Made by a program: the position numbers and the translations under genes
Origin: Pseudomonas sp. Seg1
GTDB taxonomy: Bacteria > Pseudomonadota > Gammaproteobacteria > Pseudomonadales > Pseudomonadaceae
Reading direction: 5' to 3'
Length of the DNA stretch: 64,000 bases
Assembly: GCF_018326005.1 (NCBI RefSeq)
Contig: NZ_AP021903.1
Location: forward strand, 932,001 to 996,000
Shown here: piece by piece, positions 44,573-53,209 of the stretch
Layout of the letters: the number at the start of each line of letters is the position of its first letter
Position numbering within the stretch: the first letter of the stretch is position 1
Notes under the pieces: generated by a model
The model's input: the letters and a program-made list of their open reading frames with translations, nothing else
What the model was told of the DNA's origin: nothing
The model's database searches: none

Positions 44573-46603
44573 GTGAAGAGCTTGCTCTATCCCGCCGTCT
44601 CGCTGATGAACCGTCTGAGCTTCGGCATGAAGTTCAGTCTGATCAGCGTGCTGTTCCTGGTGCCGATGCTGGTGACCAATTTCTACCTGGTGCGCGATTC
44701 CTATCGCGAATTCCAAGGCACCCGCGTCGAGCTGCAAAGCCTCGACCTGCTCGGGAGCAGCCTGACCCTGCGCCGGGATCTGGAGACGCTGAACAATCTG
44801 GTGCAGATCAACGTCACCCTCGGCCAGTCCGGCAAGGCCGGCAATGTCGAAGCGCAGATCAGCAGCCTTGAACAAGCCGTGCTCACACGTCTGCAAGGGT
44901 TAGTGGCAATGACCGACGATCCGGAACAGATCAAGGTGTTCGACGGCAAACGCGATGAAATGATTGCCGCGTTCAAAGCCCAGCAAGCGGAAAACTCCCT
45001 GCAAAGCAAAAGCGCGCTGATCGGCAAGCTGCTCGCCAGTGCGCAGATTTTCAGTCAGATCATCACCAGTCAGGCCGGTCTGAGCCGCGACAATCAAGGC
45101 GACATTCGTCAGCTCAGCGAACTGGTGACCCTGATTACGCCGACGGTGACGCAAACCCTCGGCGAAGGCCGGGCCATGGGCTCGTATTCGTTGGGGCAGG
45201 GCTTTCTCAACAGTTCGTCGAGCACACGTTTTGATGAGCTGCTGGTGCAGATAGAAAAACTGCAGGCCGAATACGGTCTGAAATTGCAGGACGCCCTCGG
45301 CTCCAGCAAAGCCGCGCGCGAATCCCTCAGCGCTGCGGCCGACACCAGCAAGGCCTCACTGAAACAGGCCAGCGAATTGTTCGAAGAACAAGTGGTGATG
45401 GCCGACACGCTCGATGCACCGTGGCAGGCGTTTTATGATCAGGTCACCGGGCTGATGGACAAGACCTACCAGCTCAACGAAGCCACCCTGAAGTTCCTCG
45501 ACACTCAACTGCAGCAACGACTGGCGCAGAACCGCACGCACATGGTCTTGCAGGCTGCGGCGCTGTCGGTGGTGTTCGTGCTGATTTTCTATCTCTACGG
45601 CGGTTTCTACGCCTCGACCCGCACCACGCTCAAACGCCTCGGCGCGATGATGGACAAAGTTGCGGCAGGCGACATGACGGTCAATTTCAAAGCCAACAGC
45701 CGCGATGAATTGGGTGAGTTGGGCGAGGTGTTCAACGGCACGGTGAGGAAGATTCACGATTTGATCGAACGGGTCGGCCATACCGTCAGCGAAGTCGAGC
45801 GTCAGGCCGGGCAAGTTGAAAATGTCTCGGCGCAAAGCAATCAGGCGGTGGCCGGCCAGCGTACGCAAATCGAGCAAGTGGCCACCGCGATGAACCAGAT
45901 GTCGGCGACCTCACTGGAAGTGGCGCGCAGTGCTGCTGCGGCGGTGAGCAGTGCCCACAGTGTGAATGACGAGACCATCAGCGGGCGGGGCCTGGTGGAG
46001 TCGCAGCAGGGCAGCATCGCTGCGCTGGCCAGCGAAATCGATCAGTCGGTGTTGGTGATCAACCAGCTCGCCAGCGACAGCCAGTCGATCAGCCGCGTAC
46101 TGGAAGTGATCAAGAGCATCGCCGAACAGACCAATCTGCTGGCGCTCAACGCCGCGATCGAGGCGGCCCGGGCGGGTGAGCAGGGGCGCGGTTTTGCGGT
46201 GGTGGCGGATGAAGTGCGCACCCTGGCCAAGCGCACGCAGCAATCGACCGAAGAGATCGAACAGATGATCGCCAAGCTTCATGGCGGCGTCGGCGCGGCG
46301 GTGAAAGCCATGGGCGTCAGCCATCAGATGGCCAGCGGCACGGTCGGGCAATCGGAAAAGGTCCAGCAGGCACTGGAAAACATCCTCGGTGCCGTAGGCA
46401 TGATCGTCGACCAGAACCAGCAGATTGCCGCCGCCGTCGAGCAGCAAACGGCGGTGGCCCATGACATCGACCAGAACATCGTCGAGATCAACCGCGCCGG
46501 TGAACGCACGGCGCAAGGCGCACACCAGACCGAAGACGCCAGTCGGGCGTTGTCGGCGCAGGTGGTGGAGCTGAAACAGCTGATCAGCGCGTTCCGGGTC
46601 TAG
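44573..46603 (+). CDS. Methyl-accepting chemotaxis protein
   Basis: A 676-residue chemoreceptor. TM1 (about 19-40) and TM2 (about 323-346) enclose a roughly 280-residue, all-helical periplasmic sensor resembling the helical bimodular type. HAMP (347-400) and the signalling domain follow, with the conserved hairpin tip EQTNLLALNAAIEAARAGEQ near residues 516-536. No C-terminal CheR-binding pentapeptide is seen. The start is GTG 44573 with AGGGAG upstream. The ligand is unknown; it corresponds in place to PAO1 PA4520. Confidence 0.92.
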   Translation: MKSLLYPAVSLMNRLSFGMKFSLISVLFLVPMLVTNFYLVRDSYREFQGTRVELQSLDLLGSSLTLRRDLETLNNLVQINVTLGQSGKAGNVEAQISSLEQAVLTRLQGLVAMTDDPEQIKVFDGKRDEMIAAFKAQQAENSLQSKSALIGKLLASAQIFSQIITSQAGLSRDNQGDIRQLSELVTLITPTVTQTLGEGRAMGSYSLGQGFLNSSSSTRFDELLVQIEKLQAEYGLKLQDALGSSKAARESLSAAADTSKASLKQASELFEEQVVMADTLDAPWQAFYDQVTGLMDKTYQLNEATLKFLDTQLQQRLAQNRTHMVLQAAALSVVFVLIFYLYGGFYASTRTTLKRLGAMMDKVAAGDMTVNFKANSRDELGELGEVFNGTVRKIHDLIERVGHTVSEVERQAGQVENVSAQSNQAVAGQRTQIEQVATAMNQMSATSLEVARSAAAAVSSAHSVNDETISGRGLVESQQGSIAALASEIDQSVLVINQLASDSQSISRVLEVIKSIAEQTNLLALNAAIEAARAGEQGRGFAVVADEVRTLAKRTQQSTEEIEQMIAKLHGGVGAAVKAMGVSHQMASGTVGQSEKVQQALENILGAVGMIVDQNQQIAAAVEQQTAVAHDIDQNIVEINRAGERTAQGAHQTEDASRALSAQVVELKQLISAFRV

Positions 46604-46635
46604 GCTTTACACAAATTCCTTGTAGGAATGAGCCT

Positions 46636-46766
46636 TTGTGGTGAGGGGATTTATCCCCGCTGGGGCGCGAAGCGCCCCCAATGCCTGAGTTAGAGATTTA
46701 TCTAACATGTCGTCGATTTTTTGGGGCCGCTGCGCAGCCCATCGGGGATAAATCCCCTCGCCACAA
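46636..46766. repeat. REP doublet after the chemoreceptor gene
   Basis: The same family as at 44291: TTGTGGTGAGGGGATTTATC on the left and its inverted partner GATAAATCCCCTCGCCACAA on the right. It occupies much of the 319-bp gap before 46923; the rest shows no ORF. Confidence 0.88.
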
Positions 46767-46922
46767 AGATACCCTCCTCAAGCGGCAGGGCGTTATCAGA
46801 AACTCTTGTAATACTTTTCCACTTTGAGTCGTAGGCCGAATCCTGTTTTTCTCCCAGCGCTGGCGTTCCGTCATCAATGAGCCAGTATTCCGGTTCATCT
46901 GATCGCGTAGAGGAGGCCACTC

Positions 46923-47312
46923 ATGTCCGTTGCAACCTTGGGAATCCAGGGCCGCTGTGCCCATTGCGAGCAGACGCTGGTGCTCAAACCCTGGCAACTC
47001 AACGCTATCGCGATCCATGAATCGTTCACCTGCGAGCATTGTCGGCAAACCCTGGAGCTGCGTTGTCCCAAGCAGATCAAACGTTTCAAGTCGCTCGATT
47101 CACTGGCGTTGTTGCGCTTCAGCGCTTCGATGACGGTGTGCACCGCGTTGCTGGTGGCGCTGGTGATGGAGTGGCTGGGGCTGCTGAGTGTCACCGAACA
47201 GTTGAACGCCTCGCTGATCACGATTTTCGTGTACTTCGTGGTCGTTCGTTATGCGCGCCAACGTCAACACATAACGCTGATTCTCGAGGCTGCCAAGGCT
47301 CACGCCGATTGA
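46923..47312 (+). CDS. Zinc-ribbon membrane protein, unknown function
   Basis: A 129-residue protein I cannot assign. Cys 12/15 and Cys 37/40 form two CxxC knuckles (CAHC and CEHC), an obvious zinc ribbon, followed by two transmembrane helices at about 67-90 and 96-112 and a short basic, then helical, tail. A GAGGAGG-like ribosome site (46909-46916) supports the ATG. It converges with tatD with no gap. The layout suggests a cytoplasmic zinc ribbon anchored to the inner membrane. Confidence 0.75.
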   Translation: MSVATLGIQGRCAHCEQTLVLKPWQLNAIAIHESFTCEHCRQTLELRCPKQIKRFKSLDSLALLRFSASMTVCTALLVALVMEWLGLLSVTEQLNASLITIFVYFVVVRYARQRQHITLILEAAKAHAD

Positions 47313-48089
47313 CTACCAGCCAAACACCGCGCAGCTGTTGGCGGTGCTGGTGGCGGCCAGTTGTTCGGGGCTTACGTTCAGGATTTGCGCCAGCGCCGCG
47401 CAGATCGCCGGCAGGTGCGCGGGGCTGTTGCGCTGGCCGGGGAACATGGCGGGCGCCATGTCCGGTGAGTCGGTTTCCAGCACAATCGAATCCAGCGGTA
47501 AATCCGCCAGGACCCGATGCATGCGCAACGCCTGCGGCCAGGTCGGCGCACCACCCAGGCCAAGTTTGAAACCGAGTTTGATGTACTCGCGCGCCTCTTC
47601 ACGGCTGCCGGCAAACGCATGGATGATCCCGGCGCGTTTGAGCTTGAAGCGCTTGAGCGTGGCAATCACCGCCGCGTGACTGCGCCGTACATGGATCAGC
47701 GCCGGCAAATTGAAATCCGCCGCCAGTTGCAACTGCGCTTCGAACAGCGCCTGTTGCCGCTCGCGGTCGAGGGTTTCGATGAAGTAGTCCAGACCGATTT
47801 CGCCCACCGCACACAACTGTCGATGACCGCGCAATCGCGTCAGCCAGTCGCCGAGGGCCTGCAAGTCTTCAGGTCGATGCTGGTCGAGATAGACCGGATG
47901 CAAACCGAACGCTGCGTACAAGTCAGCGTCGCTCTGCACCAGATCCCATACCCGCTGCCAGTTACCCTCGTACACCCCCAACACCACCATCCGCCGCACC
48001 CCGAGGGCGCGGCTTTCGCCGAGCAACGCCGAGCGGTCGGCGTCGAAGTCGGGGAAGTCCAGGTGAGTGTGGCTGTCGATCAGCTCCAC
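47313..48089 (-). CDS. TatD-family metal-dependent hydrolase
   Basis: A 258-residue TIM-barrel hydrolase of the TatD group. The metal motif DSHTHLDF opens the protein, with GEIGLDY, the HxR-type ALIHVRRSH and the late LETDSPDMAP motif all present. TatD proteins are DNases or cytoplasmic hydrolases in quality control. It follows fruR by 3 bp, so both are probably co-transcribed; this pairing is common in pseudomonads and its reason is unknown. Confidence 0.92.
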   Translation of the reverse strand: MELIDSHTHLDFPDFDADRSALLGESRALGVRRMVVLGVYEGNWQRVWDLVQSDADLYAAFGLHPVYLDQHRPEDLQALGDWLTRLRGHRQLCAVGEIGLDYFIETLDRERQQALFEAQLQLAADFNLPALIHVRRSHAAVIATLKRFKLKRAGIIHAFAGSREEAREYIKLGFKLGLGGAPTWPQALRMHRVLADLPLDSIVLETDSPDMAPAMFPGQRNSPAHLPAICAALAQILNVSPEQLAATSTANSCAVFGW

Positions 48090-48092
48090 GCT

Positions 48093-49088
48093 TCAGTCCC
48101 GGTGAATACGTTGTTTGAAGGTACGGGCAATGGCTTGCACGCCAGGCTGGTAATTCGATTGCTCGACGGCGGCCAGCGCCAGTTCCAGCGCCTTGTCGGC
48201 GATCAACTGGTGCTGCTGGGCCATGGCGTTGACCGGTAGCGGCAGGAAATCCAGCAACTGCGTGTCACCGAAGGTGCCAAGGCGCAGCGGCCTCGACTTG
48301 AGCGGGAAGTCATGCAGTGCGTCGAACACGCCCTGCAGCAGCACGTAGGAAGTGGTCACCAACGCATCCGGTAAATGCCCCAGACGTTGCAGGAGTTCTT
48401 CCATCAATTGCTTGCCGCACTCGCGACTGAACGATTCAGCATGTTCGACCAGCACTTCGCCTTTGAAATCGCCCAGCGCTTCTTTGAAGCCGGCCGCACG
48501 TTCCTGGCTGATGCTCAATTCCGGGCGAGCGCCGAGCAGGACGATCTGCTTGAGCTGCGGATCGAGCAGGCTCTGAGTCAGGTGCAGGCTGGCCTCGCGG
48601 TCGTCGCTGATCACCGAGCAAAAATGCTCGGGTTCCATGACCCGGTCGATGGCGATGATCGGCAGGCCCTTGGCCTGCAACTGGCGGTAGCTGTCATCCC
48701 CGGCCGGCAGGCAACTGGCAACGATCAGCGCATCGCAGCGGCGCGCCTTGAACAATTGCAGCAATTGGCGCTCGCTGTCCGGCGCATCGTCTGAGCTGGC
48801 GATCAGCAGTTGATAACCACGTGCCCGCGCGCCTTGTTCGAGCAGTTTGGCGATCCGCGCGTAACTGGGGTTTTCCAGGTCCGGCAAAATGAAGCCCAGT
48901 GTGCGCGTGTGCCGACTGCGCAGCCCGGCCGCTTGTGGATTGGGCGTAAAGCCATGCAGATCAACCACCGCGCGCACGCGCTCGACGGTCGCGTTACTGA
49001 TGCGTTGCTGTTCGGCCTTGCCGTTGATGACGTAGCTGGCGGTGGTCACGGACACTCCGGCCAACCGCGCGATATCACTGAGTTTCAA
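48093..49088 (-). CDS. fruR: Fructose-operon repressor FruR/Cra (LacI family)
   Basis: A 331-residue regulator. The N-terminal LacI helix-turn-helix (LSDIARLAGVSVTTASYVIN, residues 3-22) and hinge are followed by a periplasmic-binding-like sensor domain. In P. putida, Cra controls fruBKA and responds to fructose-1-phosphate. It is divergent from fruB, with an exact copy of the Cra core operator in the gap. Confidence 0.95.
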   Translation of the reverse strand: MKLSDIARLAGVSVTTASYVINGKAEQQRISNATVERVRAVVDLHGFTPNPQAAGLRSRHTRTLGFILPDLENPSYARIAKLLEQGARARGYQLLIASSDDAPDSERQLLQLFKARRCDALIVASCLPAGDDSYRQLQAKGLPIIAIDRVMEPEHFCSVISDDREASLHLTQSLLDPQLKQIVLLGARPELSISQERAAGFKEALGDFKGEVLVEHAESFSRECGKQLMEELLQRLGHLPDALVTTSYVLLQGVFDALHDFPLKSRPLRLGTFGDTQLLDFLPLPVNAMAQQHQLIADKALELALAAVEQSNYQPGVQAIARTFKQRIHRD

Positions 49089-49234
49089 CTCGGGATTTCC
49101 TTGTTGTTTCGAGCATGCCGCGAGATTTTCGCCAATCCTACCCGATTAGGGCAGACGACTTATTGCCTACGCGCATCCGACAAGTTGGACTTCAAGGATG
49201 GGACATTATCGAGTAACGTGCCGATCAATCTAGA

Positions 49235-49246
49235 TTAAACGTTTCA
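49235..49246. promoter_or_regulatory. Cra/FruR operator
   Basis: TTAAACGTTTCA matches, from memory, the operator reported for P. putida Cra at the fruB promoter. It lies in the 307-bp divergent fruR-fruB gap, 150 bp before fruB; otherwise the gap holds no ORF. Confidence 0.85.
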
Positions 49247-49395
49247 GCAAGCGTATTTTCTACGTTTTAGACGCCTTTGGCCGGTTCTGCCGTGAAACCG
49301 CCAAAACTGCCCCTGAAAAGGATGGCCCAGAGCGCCTAAGCTGCAAACCATTCAAAACAATACCTGGCTCTTTGAAGGGCCAAAAAGGAGATCGC

Positions 49396-52257
49396 ATGCT
49401 CGAGCTCACTATAGAGCAGATATCCATGGGCCAATCGGCTGTGGATAAACCCGCTGCCCTGCAATTGCTGGCCAATCACCTGGTGGCCGATGGACTGGTC
49501 GCTGATGGTTACCTTGCCGGATTGCAGGCGCGCGAGGCCCAGGGCTCGACCTTTCTCGGTCAAGGTATTGCCATTCCCCACGGTACGCCCGAGACCCGCG
49601 ATCAAGTATTCGCCACTGGCGTTCGCCTGATGCAGTTTCCCGAGGGCGTGGATTGGGGCGATGGCCAGATCGTTTATCTGGCGATCGGGATTGCGGCCAA
49701 ATCCGATGAACACCTTCGTCTCTTGCAACTGCTGACCCGGGCCCTCGGCGAGACCGATCTCGGTCAGGCGCTGCGCCGCGCCAGTTCGCCCGAAGCACTG
49801 CTGAAACTGCTGCAAGGTGCGCCTCAGGAACTGGCGCTGGATGCGCAGATGATCGGCCTCGGTGTTTCGGCTGATGATTTCGAAGAACTGGTCTGGCGCG
49901 GCGCGCGCCTGCTGCGTCAGGCCGATTGTGTGAGCAACGGCTTTGCCGGCGTGTTGCAGCAAGTCGAAGCGCTGCCGCTGGGCGATGGTTTGTGGTGGCT
50001 GCACAGCGAGCAAACGGTGAAGCGTCCGGGTCTGGCGTTCGTCACCCCGGACAAACCGATGCGTTACCTCGGCCAGCCGCTGAGCGGTCTGTTCTGCCTC
50101 GCCAGCCTCGGCGAAGCGCATCAGGCGTTGCTCGAGCGTCTGTGCGCGTTGCTCATCGAAGGTCGCGGCCACGAATTGGGCCGCGCCACCAGCAGCCGTA
50201 AAGTCCTCGAAGTGCTCGGTGGTGAGTTGCCCGCCGACTGGCCGAGCGCCCGCATCGCGCTGGCCAACGCTCACGGTCTGCACGCACGCCCGGCGAAGAT
50301 CCTCGCGCAACTGGCGAAGAGCTTTGACGGCGAAATCCGCGTACGCATCGTCGACAGCCAGGACAGCGCCGTGTCGGTGAAGAGCCTGAGTAAACTGCTC
50401 AGCCTCGGCGCCCGGCGTGGTCAGGTGCTGGAGTTGATCGCCGAGCCGAGCATCGCCGCCGACGCATTGCCCGCGTTGCTCGCCGCCATCGAGGAAGGCC
50501 TCGGTGAAGAAGTCGAGCCCCTGCCAGCCGTCAGTCAGCAACGCGAATTGATCGCCGACATCGCCGAAGTGGTGATCGCGCCGGCGTCCGGCAGCCTGCT
50601 GCAAGCGATTCCCGCCGCCCCCGGCATTGCCATCGGCCCGGCGCACATTCAAGTGCAGCAAACCATCGAATACCCGTTGCGCGGCGAATCTGCGGCCATC
50701 GAGCGCGAGCGTCTCAAGCAAGCCTTGGCCGATGTGCGTGCGGACATCCAGGGCCTGATCGAACGCAGCAAGGCCAAAGCCATCCGCGAGATTTTCATCA
50801 CCCACCAGGAAATGCTCGACGACCCGGAACTGACCGATGAAGTCGACACGCGCCTCAAACAGGGCGAAAGCGCTGAAGCGGCGTGGATGGCGGTGATCGA
50901 AGCGGCAGCGAAGCAGCAGGAATCCTTGCAGGATGCCTTGCTCGCCGAGCGTGCGGCGGACCTGCGCGACATCGGTCGCCGGGTGCTGGCGCAACTGTGT
51001 GGCGTGCAAACCCCGAGTGAACCGGAGCAGCCGTACATTCTGGTGATGGACGAAGTCGGCCCGTCCGACGTCGCACGGCTCGATCCGGCGCGGGTGGCGG
51101 GGATTCTTACCGCTCGCGGCGGGGCCACGGCACACAGTGCAATCGTCGCCCGTGCTCTCGGCATTCCGGCGCTGGTCGGGGCCGGCGCAGCGGTGCTGCT
51201 GCTGGCGCCGGGCACGCCGTTGCTGCTCGACGGCCAGCGTGGTCGCCTGCACGTCGATGCTGATGCGGCAACGCTGCAACGTGCCACCGAAGAACGCGAC
51301 ACCCGCGAGCAGCGCCTCAAGGCTGCTGCCGAACAACGCCATCAACCGGCGCACACCACTGACGGTCACGCCGTCGAAGTGTTCGCCAACATCGGCGAAA
51401 GCGCCGGGGTGGTCAGCGCGGTGGAGCAGGGCGCCGAAGGTATCGGCCTGCTGCGTACCGAACTGATTTTCATGGCCCACCCGCAAGCGCCGGACGAAGC
51501 CACGCAGGAAGCAGAATACCGCCGCGTCCTCGATGGCCTTGCCGGGCGTCCGTTGGTGGTGCGCACGCTGGATGTCGGCGGCGACAAACCGCTGCCGTAT
51601 TGGCCGATCGCCAAGGAAGAAAACCCGTTTCTCGGCGTACGCGGTATTCGCCTGACCTTGCAGCGTCCGCAGATCATGGAAGCGCAATTGCGCGCCTTGC
51701 TGCGTGCGGCCGACAACCGTCCGCTGCGGATCATGTTTCCGATGGTCGGCAGCGTCGAGGAGTGGCGTCAGGCCCGCGACATGACTGAACGTCTGCGTCT
51801 GGAAATCCCGGTCGCCGACCTGCAACTCGGCATCATGATCGAAGTGCCGTCCGCCGCTCTGTTGGCGCCGGTGCTGGCAAAAGAAGTCGATTTCTTCAGC
51901 GTTGGCACCAACGACCTGACCCAATACACCCTGGCCATCGACCGTGGTCATCCGACCCTGTCGGCGCAGGCTGATGGCTTGCATCCAGCGGTGCTGCAAC
52001 TGATCGACATCACCGTGCGCGCCGCGCATGCCCATGGTAAATGGGTCGGTGTCTGCGGCGAGCTGGCGGCAGATCCACTGGCGGTGCCGGTGCTGGTCGG
52101 CCTCGGTGTCGATGAACTCAGCGTGTCGGGCCGCAGCATTGCTGAAGTGAAGGCACGCATACGCGAACTCAGCCTTATCCAGGCGCAAACCCTTGCTCAA
52201 CAAGCCCTCAGCGTGGGCAGCGCCAACGAAGTGCGTGCATTAGTGGAGGCCCTGTAA
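49396..52257 (+). CDS. fruB: Fructose PTS multiphosphoryl protein (EIIA-HPr-EI)
   Basis: A 953-residue fused phosphotransferase. Domains in order: EIIA-Fru (about 1-145, active His 62 in IPHGT), a linker, HPr (about 270-355, active His 296 in LHARP), and Enzyme I (about 395-953, active His 580 in GGATAHSAIVAR). It passes phosphate from phosphoenolpyruvate to FruA. The ATG at 49396 follows AAAAGGAG. The stop overlaps the fruK start. Confidence 0.97.
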   Translation: MLELTIEQISMGQSAVDKPAALQLLANHLVADGLVADGYLAGLQAREAQGSTFLGQGIAIPHGTPETRDQVFATGVRLMQFPEGVDWGDGQIVYLAIGIAAKSDEHLRLLQLLTRALGETDLGQALRRASSPEALLKLLQGAPQELALDAQMIGLGVSADDFEELVWRGARLLRQADCVSNGFAGVLQQVEALPLGDGLWWLHSEQTVKRPGLAFVTPDKPMRYLGQPLSGLFCLASLGEAHQALLERLCALLIEGRGHELGRATSSRKVLEVLGGELPADWPSARIALANAHGLHARPAKILAQLAKSFDGEIRVRIVDSQDSAVSVKSLSKLLSLGARRGQVLELIAEPSIAADALPALLAAIEEGLGEEVEPLPAVSQQRELIADIAEVVIAPASGSLLQAIPAAPGIAIGPAHIQVQQTIEYPLRGESAAIERERLKQALADVRADIQGLIERSKAKAIREIFITHQEMLDDPELTDEVDTRLKQGESAEAAWMAVIEAAAKQQESLQDALLAERAADLRDIGRRVLAQLCGVQTPSEPEQPYILVMDEVGPSDVARLDPARVAGILTARGGATAHSAIVARALGIPALVGAGAAVLLLAPGTPLLLDGQRGRLHVDADAATLQRATEERDTREQRLKAAAEQRHQPAHTTDGHAVEVFANIGESAGVVSAVEQGAEGIGLLRTELIFMAHPQAPDEATQEAEYRRVLDGLAGRPLVVRTLDVGGDKPLPYWPIAKEENPFLGVRGIRLTLQRPQIMEAQLRALLRAADNRPLRIMFPMVGSVEEWRQARDMTERLRLEIPVADLQLGIMIEVPSAALLAPVLAKEVDFFSVGTNDLTQYTLAIDRGHPTLSAQADGLHPAVLQLIDITVRAAHAHGKWVGVCGELAADPLAVPVLVGLGVDELSVSGRSIAEVKARIRELSLIQAQTLAQQALSVGSANEVRALVEAL

Positions 52258-53198
52258 TGGCCAAGATTCTCACCCTGACCCTCAACCCGGCGCTGGACCT
52301 CACGGTCGAGCTGTCACGCCTGGAGGCCGGTCAGGTCAACCGCAGCGACGAGATGCACACCCACGCCGCCGGCAAGGGCGTGAACGTCGCGCAGGTGCTG
52401 GCCGATCTCGGGCATCAACTGACGGTCAGTGGTTTTCTCGGCGAAGACAACCTGCAAGCGTTCGAAACCCTGTTTGCCAAACGCGGCTTTGTCGACGCGT
52501 TCATCCGCGTGCCGGGCGAGACGCGCAGCAACATCAAAGTCGCCGAGCGCGACGGCCGTATCACCGACATCAACGGTCCGGGTCCGGTGGTCGATGCCGC
52601 CGCGCAGCAGGCATTGCTTGAGCGTCTGGTGCAGATCGCGCCGGGGCATGACGCGGTGGTGGTCGCCGGCAGTTTGCCGCGCGGCGTCACGGCGCAGTGG
52701 TTGCGTGAACTGATTGAGCGACTGAATCAGCTTGGTCTGAAAGTCGCCCTCGACAGCAGCGGCGAAGCCTTGCGTGCGGCGTTGCAGGCCAGTCCGTGGC
52801 TGATCAAACCGAACACCGAAGAACTCGCCGATGCCCTCGGTTGCGAGGTGGTTTCCCACGCGGCCGAGGCGCAGGCAGCGGCGCGTTTGCATGCGCAAGG
52901 CATCGAGCACGTGGTGATTTCTCACGGTGCCGATGGGGTCAACTGGTTCAGCGTCGGTTCGGCACTGCATGCCACGCCACCGAAAGTCAGCGTCGCCAGC
53001 ACAGTGGGTGCCGGTGACTCGTTGCTGGCCGGCATGCTGCACGGTTTGCTCAGCGCCGACACGCCTGAGCAAACCCTGCGTACGGCCACCGCAATCGCGG
53101 CAATGGCGGTCACGCAGATCGGTTTTGGCATCAACGACAGCGCGCAACTGGCGCAGCTCGAACAGGGCGTGCGCGTGCGCCCCCTGACAGAACAATAA
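52257..53198 (+). CDS. fruK: 1-phosphofructokinase
   Basis: A 313-residue PfkB-family kinase turning fructose-1-phosphate into fructose-1,6-bisphosphate. It shows the AGGKGVNVA-like glycine motif (AAGKGVNVAQVLADLG, about residues 37-52) and the catalytic GAGDSLLAGM near 252-261. Its substrate is the inducer of FruR, so the enzyme also clears the signal. The start overlaps fruB by one base (TAATG); fruA follows after 11 bp. Confidence 0.97.
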   Translation: MAKILTLTLNPALDLTVELSRLEAGQVNRSDEMHTHAAGKGVNVAQVLADLGHQLTVSGFLGEDNLQAFETLFAKRGFVDAFIRVPGETRSNIKVAERDGRITDINGPGPVVDAAAQQALLERLVQIAPGHDAVVVAGSLPRGVTAQWLRELIERLNQLGLKVALDSSGEALRAALQASPWLIKPNTEELADALGCEVVSHAAEAQAAARLHAQGIEHVVISHGADGVNWFSVGSALHATPPKVSVASTVGAGDSLLAGMLHGLLSADTPEQTLRTATAIAAMAVTQIGFGINDSAQLAQLEQGVRVRPLTEQ

Positions 53199-53209
53199 GA
53201 GGGTTTGTC

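Noticed and set aside
49336..52203. 955-residue open frame antisense to fruB
   Set aside because: Composition (Gln, Arg, His-rich) is that of a shadow of the EIIA-HPr-EI gene, and no motif is seen.
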